Shown here: piece after piece, positions 1 to 7,838 of the stretch | Position numbering within the stretch: position 1 is the first letter of the stretch | How the letters are laid out: every line of letters begins with the position of its first letter | Assembly: GCA_003164305.1 (NCBI GenBank) | Contig: PLSZ01000437.1 | Coordinates: forward strand, 363 to 10,609 | Length of the DNA: 10,247 bases | Origin: Acetobacteraceae bacterium | GTDB taxonomy: Bacteria > Pseudomonadota > Alphaproteobacteria > Acetobacterales > Acetobacteraceae | Reading direction: 5' to 3' | Notes under the pieces: model-generated | The model's database searches: none | The model's input: the letters and a program-made list of their open reading frames with translations, nothing else | What the model was told of the DNA's origin: nothing | Made by a program: the position numbers and the translations under genes

Positions 1-1052
1 TCGCCCAGATGGCCGATGCGGAACACACGGTCTTTCAGAATGCCCAGTCCGTTGCCGAGGCTCATGTTGTATTTTTCGAGGATGGTGGCGCGCAGGGCGT
101 CGGCGCTGTGCCCCTCGGGCAAACGCACCGCGGTCAACGACGAGGAGTAATGCCGCGGATCGGCGCATTGCACCTCCAGCCCCCAGGCGTGGACGGCGCG
201 GCGGGTGGCCTCGGCATGGCGGTCGTGACGGGCGAAGACGTTGTCCAGGCCTTCTTCCAACAGCATTTTGACCGCTTCGTTCAGACCGTAGAGCAGGTTG
301 GTGCCCGGCGTGTAGGGGAAGTAACCAGTCTTGTTGGCCTCCAGCATCGGCCGCCAGTCCCAGTAACTGCGCGGCAATTTCGCCGATTCCGCCGCCTTCA
401 GCGCCTTCTCGCTGATCGCGTTGAACGACAGGCCAGGCGGCAGCATCAGGCCTTTTTGGGAGCCGGCGATGGTCACATCGACCGCCCAGGCGTCGTGCCG
501 GTAGTCGATCGAGGCCAACGACGAAATCGTATCGACCATCAGCAGGGCAGGGTGCTTCACGGCGTCCATCGCGGCGCGGACCTCGGCGACCTGGGACACG
601 CAGCCGGTCGAGGTCTCGTTATGCACCACGCAAACGGCCTTGATCTTGTGCGCCGTGTCGGCGGCCAGCGCATCGGCCAATGCGGGCACGTCGGCGCCGC
701 GCCGCCAGTCGGTATCGACGAACACGGGGTTCAGACTCAGCCGCTCCGCCATCTCCTTCCACAGCGTCGCGAACCAACCGGTGCGGCACATCAGGACGGT
801 GTCGCCGGGTGAAAGGGTATTGGTCAGCGCCGCCTCCCACGCGCCGGTGCCGGAGGCGGGGTAGATCACGACCGGGCCGGCGGTCTGGAAGATCTTCCGG
901 AGGTTGGTGAGGACCTCGGCGCCGAGCTCGCCAAAATCCGGGCCGCGGTGGTCGATGGTCGGGCGATCGATGGCGCGCAGAACCCGATCGGGCACGTTCG
1001 TGGGACCAGGGATCTGCAGAAAATGTCGACCCGCGCGGTTCATTGTCGCCAT
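1..1052 (-). CDS. sgaA: Serine--glyoxylate aminotransferase-like class V aminotransferase (partial, C-terminus missing)
   Basis: A PLP-dependent class V aminotransferase, best read as serine-glyoxylate (or alanine-glyoxylate) transaminase, which turns glyoxylate into glycine with serine or alanine as donor in the cytoplasm. The frame is open from ATG at 1052 to the window edge, giving 350 residues plus two bases; family members are about 390-400 residues, so roughly the last 45 lie outside. The N-terminus carries the family hallmark LQIPGPTNVPDRV (residues 9-21), followed by DHRGPDFGEL. The PLP-binding lysine is K200 in GSQKGLMLPPGLSF, a string typical of this subfamily. The substrate-site segment YWDW and the motif TPGTNLLYGLNEA are also present. 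A GGAG lies 7 bases before the ATG and supports this start over the Met at residue 4. The gene is divergent from the FAD/Fe-S dehydrogenase gene. Donor specificity (serine or alanine) cannot be read from the sequence. Confidence 0.93.
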   Translation of the reverse strand, partial: MATMNRAGRHFLQIPGPTNVPDRVLRAIDRPTIDHRGPDFGELGAEVLTNLRKIFQTAGPVVIYPASGTGAWEAALTNTLSPGDTVLMCRTGWFATLWKEMAERLSLNPVFVDTDWRRGADVPALADALAADTAHKIKAVCVVHNETSTGCVSQVAEVRAAMDAVKHPALLMVDTISSLASIDYRHDAWAVDVTIAGSQKGLMLPPGLSFNAISEKALKAAESAKLPRSYWDWRPMLEANKTGYFPYTPGTNLLYGLNEAVKMLLEEGLDNVFARHDRHAEATRRAVHAWGLEVQCADPRHYSSSLTAVRLPEGHSADALRATILEKYNMSLGNGLGILKDRVFRIGHLG

Positions 1053-1260
1053 GGTATCACTCCAGACTGAATCGGGGGCAGAATGCACCGGATGCCGGCG
1101 GGCGAACAGACGGGGGGAGCGATCAGGGTACTGGGCTGCACCCCTCATGCGGTCCGGGCAAATCCCCGGTGGTCGCCACGGTGCTCTCCCCGCTGGCGCC
1201 GGCCTCGGCAACGCGGCACATTGCGGCCGACAGCGACGCACCGGAGCAAGCAACGAACCC
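1053..1260. other. Divergent intergenic region, presumed promoters for both flanking transcripts
   Basis: This is the only gap in the window long enough to hold promoters, and it must serve the leftward aminotransferase gene and the rightward six-gene run. It is very GC-rich, and I find no convincing -35/-10 pair by eye on either strand. It contains one small perfect stem, CCGGG 1154-1158 with CCCGG 1165-1169 around a six-base loop, which is too short to call an operator. I recognise no riboswitch class. No credible small gene lies here: the short open frames have no ribosome site and are part of the general GC-driven openness. Confidence 0.5.
1060..1063 (-). promoter_or_regulatory. Ribosome binding site of the aminotransferase gene
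   Basis: GGAG on the minus strand, 7 bases upstream of the ATG at 1052. It fixes the start at that ATG rather than the in-frame ATG three codons further in. Confidence 0.6.
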
Positions 1261-4167
1261 ATGAGCGCCCTCAGTATCGATCACCCGCGCGCCGAGGTCC
1301 TTCCGGGCGATTCCAGCCTCGCGCGTCGCCTGTCCCGCGAAATCGAGGGTGAGGTGCTGTTCGATCGCGCCGATCGCGGCCGTTACGCGACCGACGCGTC
1401 GATCTATCAGATGGAGCCTCTGGGCGTGATCGTGCCGCGCACGGTCGAGGATGTGGCGGCCGCCATGGCCATCGCGCGGGAGGCCGGCATCCCGGTGCTG
1501 GCGCGCGGCGGCGGCACCAGCCAGTGCGGCCAGACGGTGAACCGCGCGCTGGTGATGGATTGTTCGAAGTATCTGCGCCAGGTGTTGCAAATCGACCCAG
1601 CGGCGGGCTCGGTGCTGGTCGAGCCGGGGGTCACGCTTGGCGCGCTGAACACCGCGTTGCGGCCGCACGGGGTGTTTTTTCCGGTCGATCCGTCCACCCA
1701 CGCGCGTTGCACGATCGGCGGCATGGCTGGGAACAATTCGTGCGGCTCGAAATCGATCCGGTATGGGTTGATGGCCGACAATGTCCGCGCCATCGACGCG
1801 ATTCTGGCGGACGGCACACGGCACCGGTTCGGCGCGGTGCCGGACAATCTGGGCGCGGACATGCCGGCGCGGATCGCCGACCTGATCCAGCGTCTGCGCG
1901 TACTGGGCGCCACCGAGGCGGAAGAAATCGCGGCCCGGTTTCCCAGGCAATTGCGCCGGGTTGGCGGCTATAACATCGACGCGCTGACCCCCGCGGCGCG
2001 GGCCGGAGGCCGGGAGAATTTGGCGCGGTTGCTGGTGGGCTCGGAGGGCACGCTGGCGTTTTCGGCGGCGCTGGAACTGGCGCTGCATCCGATCAAGCCG
2101 CGCAAGATGCTGGGGATTTGCCAGTTTCCCACGTTTCGCAAGGCGATGGAGGCGGCGCGGTTCATTGTCGAACTGACCCCCGAGGCGGTCGAGCTGGTCG
2201 ATCGCACCATGATCGATCTGGGGCGCGGCATTCCGATCTATCGCGCCACGATCGACCGGATGCTGATCGGGGAGCCGGATTCGCTGCTCATCGTCGAGTT
2301 CCATGGTCACGAGGACGGACCGTTACTTGGCAAGTTGCGGGAACTGGAAGAACTGATGGCCGATCTGGGCCATCACGATGTGGTGCGCGCGATCGATCCA
2401 GGCTTTCAGAATGAGATCGCCGCGGTGCGCGAGGCGGGTCTGAACATCATGATGTCGATGAAAGGCGACGGCAAACCGGTGTCGTTCATCGAGGACTGCG
2501 CTGTCGATCTGGACGATCTGGCGGATTATACCGAACGGTTGAACACCGTGTTCGAGAGGCATGGTTCCAAGGGGACATGGTACGCGCATGCCTCTGTCGG
2601 CTGCCTGCATGTGCGGCCGGTGCTGAACATGAAGGACCCCAACGACGTCGCGACCATGCGCGCGGTCGCGGAAGAAACGTTCGCCCTGGTGCGCGAATAC
2701 AAAGGCTCCCACAGCGGCGAGCACGGCGACGGCCTGGCGCGCAGCGAATTTCACACGCAAATGTTCGGAGAACGGATCGTCCGCGCGTTCGAGACGGTGA
2801 AGGACGCGTTCGATCCATCGGACATGCTGAACCCGAACCGCATCGTGCGTCCGCCGCCCATGGATGACCGGTCCTTGTTCCGTTACGGACCCGGTTACGG
2901 CCCGAGCGCCGATTTCACGCCGAAACTGGACTGGTCGGAGCATCCGGGCGCGATGCTCGGCGCGGTCGAGATGTGCAACAACAACGGTACTTGCCGTGCC
3001 TTCGATTCGGGCGTGATGTGCCCGAGTTTCCGCGTGACTCGCGACGAACAGCATTTGACCCGCGGGCGCGCCAACACGTTGCGGCTGGCGCTGACAGGAC
3101 AACTCGGCGCGGAAGCCATGCATTCCGACGCGTTGGCCGAGGCGATGAAACTTTGCGTGTCGTGCAAGGCGTGCCGGCGGGAATGTCCGACCGGCGTCGA
3201 CATGGCGAAGATGAAGATCGAAGTGCTGGCGGCGCGCGCGGACCGGCATGGCGTGGGAAGGCGGGAAACTCTGGTCGCGGAATTGCCGCGTTACGCGCCG
3301 ATCGTATCGAAATTCCCCTGGCTGGGGAACGCGCGCAACGCGTTCGGGCCGTTGCGGCGGATGATGGAAAATCGGTTGGGCATCGCCGCCGCCCGAACGA
3401 TGCCGGCCTGGAGCCGAACACCATTTCGCGACACCGAAGCGGACAAGACCGAGGGGCCGCGCGGCAGCGTCATGCTGTTGGCCGATACGTTCAATCGTTA
3501 CTTCGAGCCGGAAAATCTTCGTGCCGCCCTTCGGGTGCTGCGCGCCGCCGGTTATGGCGTCGTGCTGCCGTCCGCCGGCGGCCGGCCGTTGTGTTGCGGG
3601 CGGACTTATCTCGCCGCCGGAATGGTGGACAAGGCGCGCGACGAGGCGCGGCGCACGATGCGGGCCTTGGTGGGCGACATGCCCGTGGTCGGGCTGGAAC
3701 CGTCCTGCCTGTTGACGTTGCGCGATGAGTTCCGCTCGTTGCTGCCGGGCGAAGCGGCCGATGCGTTGGCTGGCCGCGCGATGTTGTTGTCGGAGTTTCT
3801 GGCGAAAGAAAAGCCTGGACTGGCACTACGGGAACTGCCGGGAACCGCGCATGTGCACGGGCATTGCCATCAGAAGTCCTTCGGCGCATTCCCGGACGCG
3901 CTGGCCGCGCTAAAGCGTGTGCCTGGGCTGGACGTGAAACCGATCGCGTCATCGTGCTGCGGGATGGCGGGGTCGTTCGGCTATCAGACTGAAACCCAGG
4001 ACGTGTCACGCGCGATGGCGGAGGCCGGTCTGCTGCCGGCGGTGCGCGCGGCCGGCGCCGAGGATTATATCGTCGCCGATGGCACGTCCTGCCGCCATCA
4101 GATCCGCGATTTGTCCGGGCGTGAGGCGTTACACTCGGTGCGGCTGCTGGACAGGGCGTTGAAGTGA
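1261..4167 (+). CDS. YdiJ-like FAD-linked 2-hydroxyacid dehydrogenase with fused 4Fe-4S and CCG domains
   Basis: This 968-residue fusion of a GlcD-like flavoprotein and a GlcF-like iron-sulfur subunit is close in size and layout to E. coli YdiJ (about 1018 residues), which oxidises D-2-hydroxyglutarate; relatives act on D-lactate or glycolate. The N-terminal PCMH-type FAD domain shows RGGGTSQCGQ (82-91) and GGMAGNNSCG (153-162). The FAD-oxidase C-terminal domain ends near HSGEHGDG (484-491) and DPSDMLNPNRIV. The Fe-S region has C572, C578 and C587-P, then C632-x2-C635-x2-C638-x3-C642-P. Two cysteine-rich CCG modules follow: C778-C779-G780, and HGHCHQK (866-872) with C899-C900-G901. The frame stays open upstream to 904, but that stretch overlaps the aminotransferase gene in antisense; homology begins after the ATG at 1261. 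A GGAG at 1243-1246 is rather far from that ATG (14 bases). The TGA overlaps the next gene's GTG. Exact substrate unknown; electrons probably go to quinone or an electron-transfer protein. Confidence 0.93.
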   Translation: MSALSIDHPRAEVLPGDSSLARRLSREIEGEVLFDRADRGRYATDASIYQMEPLGVIVPRTVEDVAAAMAIAREAGIPVLARGGGTSQCGQTVNRALVMDCSKYLRQVLQIDPAAGSVLVEPGVTLGALNTALRPHGVFFPVDPSTHARCTIGGMAGNNSCGSKSIRYGLMADNVRAIDAILADGTRHRFGAVPDNLGADMPARIADLIQRLRVLGATEAEEIAARFPRQLRRVGGYNIDALTPAARAGGRENLARLLVGSEGTLAFSAALELALHPIKPRKMLGICQFPTFRKAMEAARFIVELTPEAVELVDRTMIDLGRGIPIYRATIDRMLIGEPDSLLIVEFHGHEDGPLLGKLRELEELMADLGHHDVVRAIDPGFQNEIAAVREAGLNIMMSMKGDGKPVSFIEDCAVDLDDLADYTERLNTVFERHGSKGTWYAHASVGCLHVRPVLNMKDPNDVATMRAVAEETFALVREYKGSHSGEHGDGLARSEFHTQMFGERIVRAFETVKDAFDPSDMLNPNRIVRPPPMDDRSLFRYGPGYGPSADFTPKLDWSEHPGAMLGAVEMCNNNGTCRAFDSGVMCPSFRVTRDEQHLTRGRANTLRLALTGQLGAEAMHSDALAEAMKLCVSCKACRRECPTGVDMAKMKIEVLAARADRHGVGRRETLVAELPRYAPIVSKFPWLGNARNAFGPLRRMMENRLGIAAARTMPAWSRTPFRDTEADKTEGPRGSVMLLADTFNRYFEPENLRAALRVLRAAGYGVVLPSAGGRPLCCGRTYLAAGMVDKARDEARRTMRALVGDMPVVGLEPSCLLTLRDEFRSLLPGEAADALAGRAMLLSEFLAKEKPGLALRELPGTAHVHGHCHQKSFGAFPDALAALKRVPGLDVKPIASSCCGMAGSFGYQTETQDVSRAMAEAGLLPAVRAAGAEDYIVADGTSCRHQIRDLSGREALHSVRLLDRALK

Positions 4168-4721
4168 TCGCGCCATCCGAAATTCTCGACTTTTGGTTCG
4201 AAGGCGATCCGTCCAGGAGCCGGAAGAAATGGTTTGAAAAAGATCCGGCCTTCGATGTCGCCTGTGCCCGGTTCACCGGGGCGGTGCGCGAGGCTCGCGC
4301 GGGCGCGCTGGACGATTGGGCCGCGGCGGCGCAAGGCGGTTTGGCGCTGATCGTGCTGCTGGATCAGTTGTCGCGCAATATTTTCCGCGGATCGGCCGAG
4401 GCGTTCGCGGCGGATGCTCACGCGCGCGAGATCGCCCGCGGCATGGTGGCGTCGGGGTTCGATCAAGGGCTGACGGCGTGCGAACGAATGTTCGTCTGGT
4501 TGCCATTCGAACACTCCGAGATGCTGGCGGATCAGGATTTGTCCGTGCGCCTGGTCGAAGATTTGCGCGAGGCTTTGGGTCCCGACACGGTCGATTACGC
4601 CGCGCGGCATCGTGACGTGATCCGGCGGTTCGGCCGCTTCCCGCATCGCAACGCCACGCTTGGGCGCGGCAGCACACCAGAGGAAATCGCGTATCTGGCA
4701 CAACCTGGCTCAGGGTTTTAG
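4164..4721 (+). CDS. DUF924 family protein (COG3803)
   Basis: A 185-residue soluble protein of the DUF924 family, whose biochemical role is not established; the family is predicted to be all-helical and TPR-like. Hallmarks are ILDFWFEGDP (7-16), the helix LLDQLSRNIFRG (65-76), VWLPFEHSE (111-119) and the C-terminal HRDVIRRFGRFPHRN (149-163), which includes the usual RFGRFPHRN core. Length is normal for the family. It starts with GTG inside a GTGA overlap with the stop of the dehydrogenase gene, with AGGG seven bases upstream, so translation is probably coupled. No signal peptide or membrane segment is visible. Confidence 0.9.
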   Translation: MIAPSEILDFWFEGDPSRSRKKWFEKDPAFDVACARFTGAVREARAGALDDWAAAAQGGLALIVLLDQLSRNIFRGSAEAFAADAHAREIARGMVASGFDQGLTACERMFVWLPFEHSEMLADQDLSVRLVEDLREALGPDTVDYAARHRDVIRRFGRFPHRNATLGRGSTPEEIAYLAQPGSGF

Positions 4722-4726
4722 GGAGG
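4722..4726 (+). promoter_or_regulatory. Strong ribosome binding site before the PAL-like gene
   Basis: GGAGG in the 9-base gap after the DUF924 stop codon, 4 bases before the ATG at 4731. It is the clearest Shine-Dalgarno sequence in the operon. Confidence 0.65.
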
Positions 4727-4730
4727 GTCC

Positions 4731-5609
4731 ATGTCCATCATCGGAGAAGGCTCCTGGCGGTACGAATTCCAGCGCGACTGGGCGAAGCTGCCGCGCTGGT
4801 GGAATTTAGGCGAAACCGGCCATGCCGGGCCGCCGCGGACCAGCGTGCAAGGCGCGGTGGCGGCGAACGGAGATGTTTACGTGCTGTGCCGCGCGGCGCA
4901 TCCGGTGCTGGTATTCGATTCCAAGGGCAACTTCGTTTCCTCATGGGGCGAGGGCGTGTTCTCCAATTTCGTGCATGGCCTGGCGATCGATCGGAACGGT
5001 AAGATCTGGATCGCCGACTCTGGATTGCACACGGTCACCCAACACGAACCGGATGGCACGCTGCTGCGAACGTTGGGCACGCCGAACGCGGCGGCGCCGA
5101 CGTTTTACGGGCAGCCGTTCAACATGCCGACGGGGACCGCGTTTACGTCCGATGGCGATGTGTTCGTCTCCGACGGGTATGGCAACCGCCGGGTGCACCG
5201 GTTTTCTTCTGACGGGCAGTTGAAGTATTCGTGGGGCGAGCATGGCACTGGTCCTGGGCAGTTCGTGCTGGTGCATTTCGTCGGCGCCGATTGGGAGGAC
5301 CGTTTGTACGCGTGCGACCGGGACAATCATCGCATTCAGATCTTCTCCACGTCCGGTGAATTCCTGGCGGAATGGAGTGAATTTAAGATGCCAAGCGACC
5401 TGTCGTTCGGGCATGACGTGATTTACGTGGGTGGCGGCGACGGACTGTCGATCTGGACGAAGGAGCGCCGGTTGATCGCGCGGTTCGAGCCGGATGTCGC
5501 GGGTAAAGGATCGTTGAATATTCATGGCATCTGGATCGACGCCGACGAGAACATTTACCTTGCGCAGTTCGACCGCGCGGTGAGTAAATTGACGAAGGTG
5601 CGGGTTTGA
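4731..5609 (+). CDS. NHL-repeat beta-propeller protein resembling peptidyl-alpha-hydroxyglycine alpha-amidating lyase (PAL)
   Basis: A 292-residue protein made of about six NHL-type blades (starting roughly at residues 42, 82, 133, 180, 222 and 263). It resembles the PAL domain of animal peptide-amidating enzyme, which splits peptidyl-alpha-hydroxyglycine into peptide amide and glyoxylate and binds zinc through three histidines. Compared with the animal enzyme as I remember it, equivalents of the key residues are present: H82 in VHGLAIDRNG, H182 in LVHFVGAD, H265 in NIHGIWID, a Tyr at 150 in SDGYGNRR, and R54 in LCRAAH. The segment LYACDRDNHRIQIF matches a conserved PAL blade. The disulfide cysteine after the catalytic Tyr is Gly here, which fits a cytoplasmic protein; no signal peptide is visible. 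Other NHL or SMP-30-like hydrolases remain possible. The start is set by GGAGG and the adjacent ATG. Confidence 0.82.
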   Translation: MSIIGEGSWRYEFQRDWAKLPRWWNLGETGHAGPPRTSVQGAVAANGDVYVLCRAAHPVLVFDSKGNFVSSWGEGVFSNFVHGLAIDRNGKIWIADSGLHTVTQHEPDGTLLRTLGTPNAAAPTFYGQPFNMPTGTAFTSDGDVFVSDGYGNRRVHRFSSDGQLKYSWGEHGTGPGQFVLVHFVGADWEDRLYACDRDNHRIQIFSTSGEFLAEWSEFKMPSDLSFGHDVIYVGGGDGLSIWTKERRLIARFEPDVAGKGSLNIHGIWIDADENIYLAQFDRAVSKLTKVRV

Positions 5610-6076
5610 GTCCGTTCGCCTGGATACTGGGTTTGTTCTTGCCGGCCTGTGGCGCCCAGGGTGCGGGGGGCTTGCCTCCGCCGGGGTTGATGGACATGAC
5701 AAGGATCGAACGGACATCGACGTCGAATACGTATCTGGCGGGTCCGGCGGGCATGCGGCCGGAGCCGGATATGGTGATTGGTCCGCTGGCATCGGCTGCG
5801 CCGGCGCTGTACGAAAAGGCGCGCGTCGTGTTCGGCGGGATGCCGCGGACTTATGTCGCGGCGGAGTTTCCTCAACAGCGGCAACTGCATTATGTCGTGC
5901 GCAGTGAAATACTGAATTTTCCTGACCTTGTGACGGTCCAGGTCAATCCGGCTGGGGCGGATCGCGCGACGTTGGTGATCTGGTCTCGTAGTGTTTACGG
6001 GCGAAGCGATTTCGGCGTGAACCGGGAACGAACGAAAGCCTGGCTCGCCGCCCTGCAACAATCCATAGAGAGATGA
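5606..6076 (+). CDS. DUF1499 family protein, putative lipoprotein
   Basis: A 156-residue protein whose C-terminal half matches DUF1499 (function unknown): the strand-rich segment near YVVRSEILNFPD (96-107) and the family end SRSVYGRSDFGVNRER (127-142). The N-terminus is short and hydrophobic (residues 4-13), then LPAC with C15, a weak lipobox that suggests an outer or inner membrane lipoprotein. The n-region has no positive charge, which is unusual for an exported protein. The start is a TTG inside a TTGA overlap with the preceding gene, with GAAGG about seven bases upstream; the next in-frame Met (residue 29) would remove the hydrophobic segment. DUF1499 genes are often beside membrane or periplasmic genes, consistent with the ABC transporter that follows after 7 bases. 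Confidence 0.8.
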   Translation: MSPFAWILGLFLPACGAQGAGGLPPPGLMDMTRIERTSTSNTYLAGPAGMRPEPDMVIGPLASAAPALYEKARVVFGGMPRTYVAAEFPQQRQLHYVVRSEILNFPDLVTVQVNPAGADRATLVIWSRSVYGRSDFGVNRERTKAWLAALQQSIER

Positions 6077-6083
6077 TCATACC

Positions 6084-7838
6084 ATGGGTGGCGTTGGATT
6101 ATTTCTGAAAGACGCGTGGCGGCTCGCGCGGCCGTATTTCGCCGAGTCCGAGGAACGCTGGTCCGCCCGCGGGTTGCTGGCGGCGGTGATCGCGCTCAGC
6201 CTGGCGTCGGTCGGCCTGTCGGTGCTGTTGAACTTCTGGCGTTTGGAGTTTTACAACGCGATTCAGAGCAAGGACTGGGACGGTTTCGTCAGCCTGCTGT
6301 TGTTGTACCGGCATAACGACAAGGGTCTGACGTTCGGGTTCACGCCGCTGGCGATGTCGCACGTGATCATCGCGGTGTTCGAGGTGTACCTCACGCAATG
6401 GCTGACGATCCGCTGGCGGCGCTGGATGACGGATCGGTTTTTGAACGAATGGATGTCCGACCGGGCTTATTACAAAATCAGTTTGCTTGGCAGCCACGAG
6501 CTGGGGACGGATAACCCGGACCAAAGAATCACCGAGGATATCAGGGACTATTGCGACACGACGTTGTCGCTGACTCTGGGCCTGATTTCACGGGTGGTCA
6601 CGTTGTTCAGCTTTCTGACGATCCTTTGGGGGCTGTCGGACGCGTTCGTGCTGTTCGGTGTGTCGATCCCCGGCGACCTCTGCTGGATCGCGTTGGTTTA
6701 TTCGATCGTCGGCACGATTGGCACGCACATGGTCGGGCGCCCGCTGGCGGCGCTGATGTTCCGCCAGCAGCGGGTAGAAGCGGATTTCCGTTATTCTCTC
6801 GTGCGGGTCAGGGAAAATGTCGAGGGGATCGCGCTGTATAAAGGCGAGCATCAGGAGACGGTGAACCTGCTGCATCGCTTCATGGCGGTGATCGGCAACT
6901 TCTATGCGATCATGCATCGAACCATGTTGTTGAACATGGTCACGGTCGGATACAGCCAGATCGCGGTGATCATTCCTCTGGTGGCCGCCGCGCCGCGTTA
7001 CTTCTCGGGGAAGGTGCCGTTGGGCGTGTTGTTCCAGGCGGCGTCGGCGTTTGGCAGCGTGCAAGGCGCGCTGTCGTGGATCGTCGATCGCTATGACTCG
7101 CTCGCCGGGTGGCGCGCGATCGTCGAGCGGTTGGCGACATTTCATCGCTCGATCGAGTCAGCGCGTATGGTCGACGCCAATCTGGTCCGAACCGAGAGCG
7201 ACGATGGCGCGTTGCATCTGCGCGATTTCGACCTGACATTGCCGGATGGCACCAAATTGCTGGAGCACGCGGATCTGACGTTGACTGCCGGACATTCCGT
7301 GGTGATCAGCGGGCGGTCCGGGTCGGGAAAATCGACGTTGTTCCGTGCGATGTCGGGCATCTGGCCGTTCGCGCGCGGGGAGATCTCGGTGCCAAAGAAC
7401 ATGTTCTTCCTGCCGCAGAAACCTTATATCCCGCTTGGGACGTTGCGCTATGTGATTTCGTATCCCCACGATCCGGCATCGCATAGCCGAGCCGACATGG
7501 CGCAGGCGCTGCGCGACGCGGGATTGCCGAATCTGGTGGATCGGTTGGATCGTGACGACAACTGGCCACAGAGCCTGTCCGGCGGCGAACTGCAACGGGT
7601 CGCGGTAGCGCGGGCGCTGCTGGCGAAACCGTCCTGGGTGTTTCTGGATGAGGCGACCGCGAGCCTGGATCCGGATTCCGAGATGGAAGTGTATCAGGCG
7701 TTCCGGACGCACTTGCCGACCGCGACGTTGATATCGATCGCGCATCGTCCTTCGGTCGCGGGCTTCCACGAAGCGCGTGTCGTGTTTCAGCGCATGGGCT
7801 CGGCGCCGGGCACGCTGGTGGCGGAGGCCGTGGCATGA
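6084..7838 (+). CDS. SbmA/BacA/YddA-like ABC transporter, fused permease and ATPase
   Basis: A 584-residue half-transporter with membrane domain first and ATPase last, expected to work as an inner-membrane homodimer. Hydrophobic segments lie near 30-50, 86-106, 162-183, 188-216, 285-304 and 311-333. The membrane domain shows the family motif NPDQRITEDI (144-153) and the EAA-like EADFRYSLVRVRENVEGIA (232-250), typical of the ABC_membrane_2/SbmA_BacA group. The ATPase has Walker A GRSGSGKST (410-418), Q-loop Q445, signature LSGGE (498-502), Walker B WVFLDEA (518-524) with E523, and H-loop H554, so it should be active. Unlike SbmA and rhizobial BacA, which lack an ATPase, this resembles YddA and mycobacterial BacA (Rv1819c). 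Relatives import peptides, peptide antibiotics or cobalamin; the substrate here is unknown. A purine-rich GAGAG at 6068-6072 precedes the ATG. The stop overlaps the next start. Confidence 0.93.
   Translation: MGGVGLFLKDAWRLARPYFAESEERWSARGLLAAVIALSLASVGLSVLLNFWRLEFYNAIQSKDWDGFVSLLLLYRHNDKGLTFGFTPLAMSHVIIAVFEVYLTQWLTIRWRRWMTDRFLNEWMSDRAYYKISLLGSHELGTDNPDQRITEDIRDYCDTTLSLTLGLISRVVTLFSFLTILWGLSDAFVLFGVSIPGDLCWIALVYSIVGTIGTHMVGRPLAALMFRQQRVEADFRYSLVRVRENVEGIALYKGEHQETVNLLHRFMAVIGNFYAIMHRTMLLNMVTVGYSQIAVIIPLVAAAPRYFSGKVPLGVLFQAASAFGSVQGALSWIVDRYDSLAGWRAIVERLATFHRSIESARMVDANLVRTESDDGALHLRDFDLTLPDGTKLLEHADLTLTAGHSVVISGRSGSGKSTLFRAMSGIWPFARGEISVPKNMFFLPQKPYIPLGTLRYVISYPHDPASHSRADMAQALRDAGLPNLVDRLDRDDNWPQSLSGGELQRVAVARALLAKPSWVFLDEATASLDPDSEMEVYQAFRTHLPTATLISIAHRPSVAGFHEARVVFQRMGSAPGTLVAEAVA

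Noticed and set aside
9..812. Long plus-strand open frame of 267 codons opposite the aminotransferase.
   Set aside because: It is the complement of a clear class V aminotransferase; the translation is rich in Arg, Gly, Val and Gln with no domain, as expected from GC-rich antisense.
1110..1160. Minus-strand GGGGTGC followed by ACCCTGAT, reminiscent of a TPP riboswitch.
   Set aside because: The essential CTGAGA and the downstream TAATACC/AGGGA elements are missing, and neither flanking gene is in thiamine metabolism.
1154..1169. Small hairpin CCGGG/CCCGG as a terminator or operator.
   Set aside because: It has only five base pairs, no following T-run, and such stems are common by chance in DNA this GC-rich.
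904..1260. N-terminal extension of the dehydrogenase, since its frame is open from 904.
   Set aside because: The extension would overlap the aminotransferase coding region and reads as low-quality Arg/Gly-rich sequence; family homology starts just after the ATG at 1261.
1674..1680. Run of T residues as a terminator tail.
   Set aside because: It lies within the dehydrogenase coding sequence and has no GC-rich stem before it.
1123..2310. 395-codon minus-strand open frame opposite the dehydrogenase, and a similar 308-codon one at 2323-3249.
   Set aside because: Both are antisense to a well-supported protein with intact FAD and Fe-S motifs; they are His/Arg/Gln-rich and lack recognisable domains.
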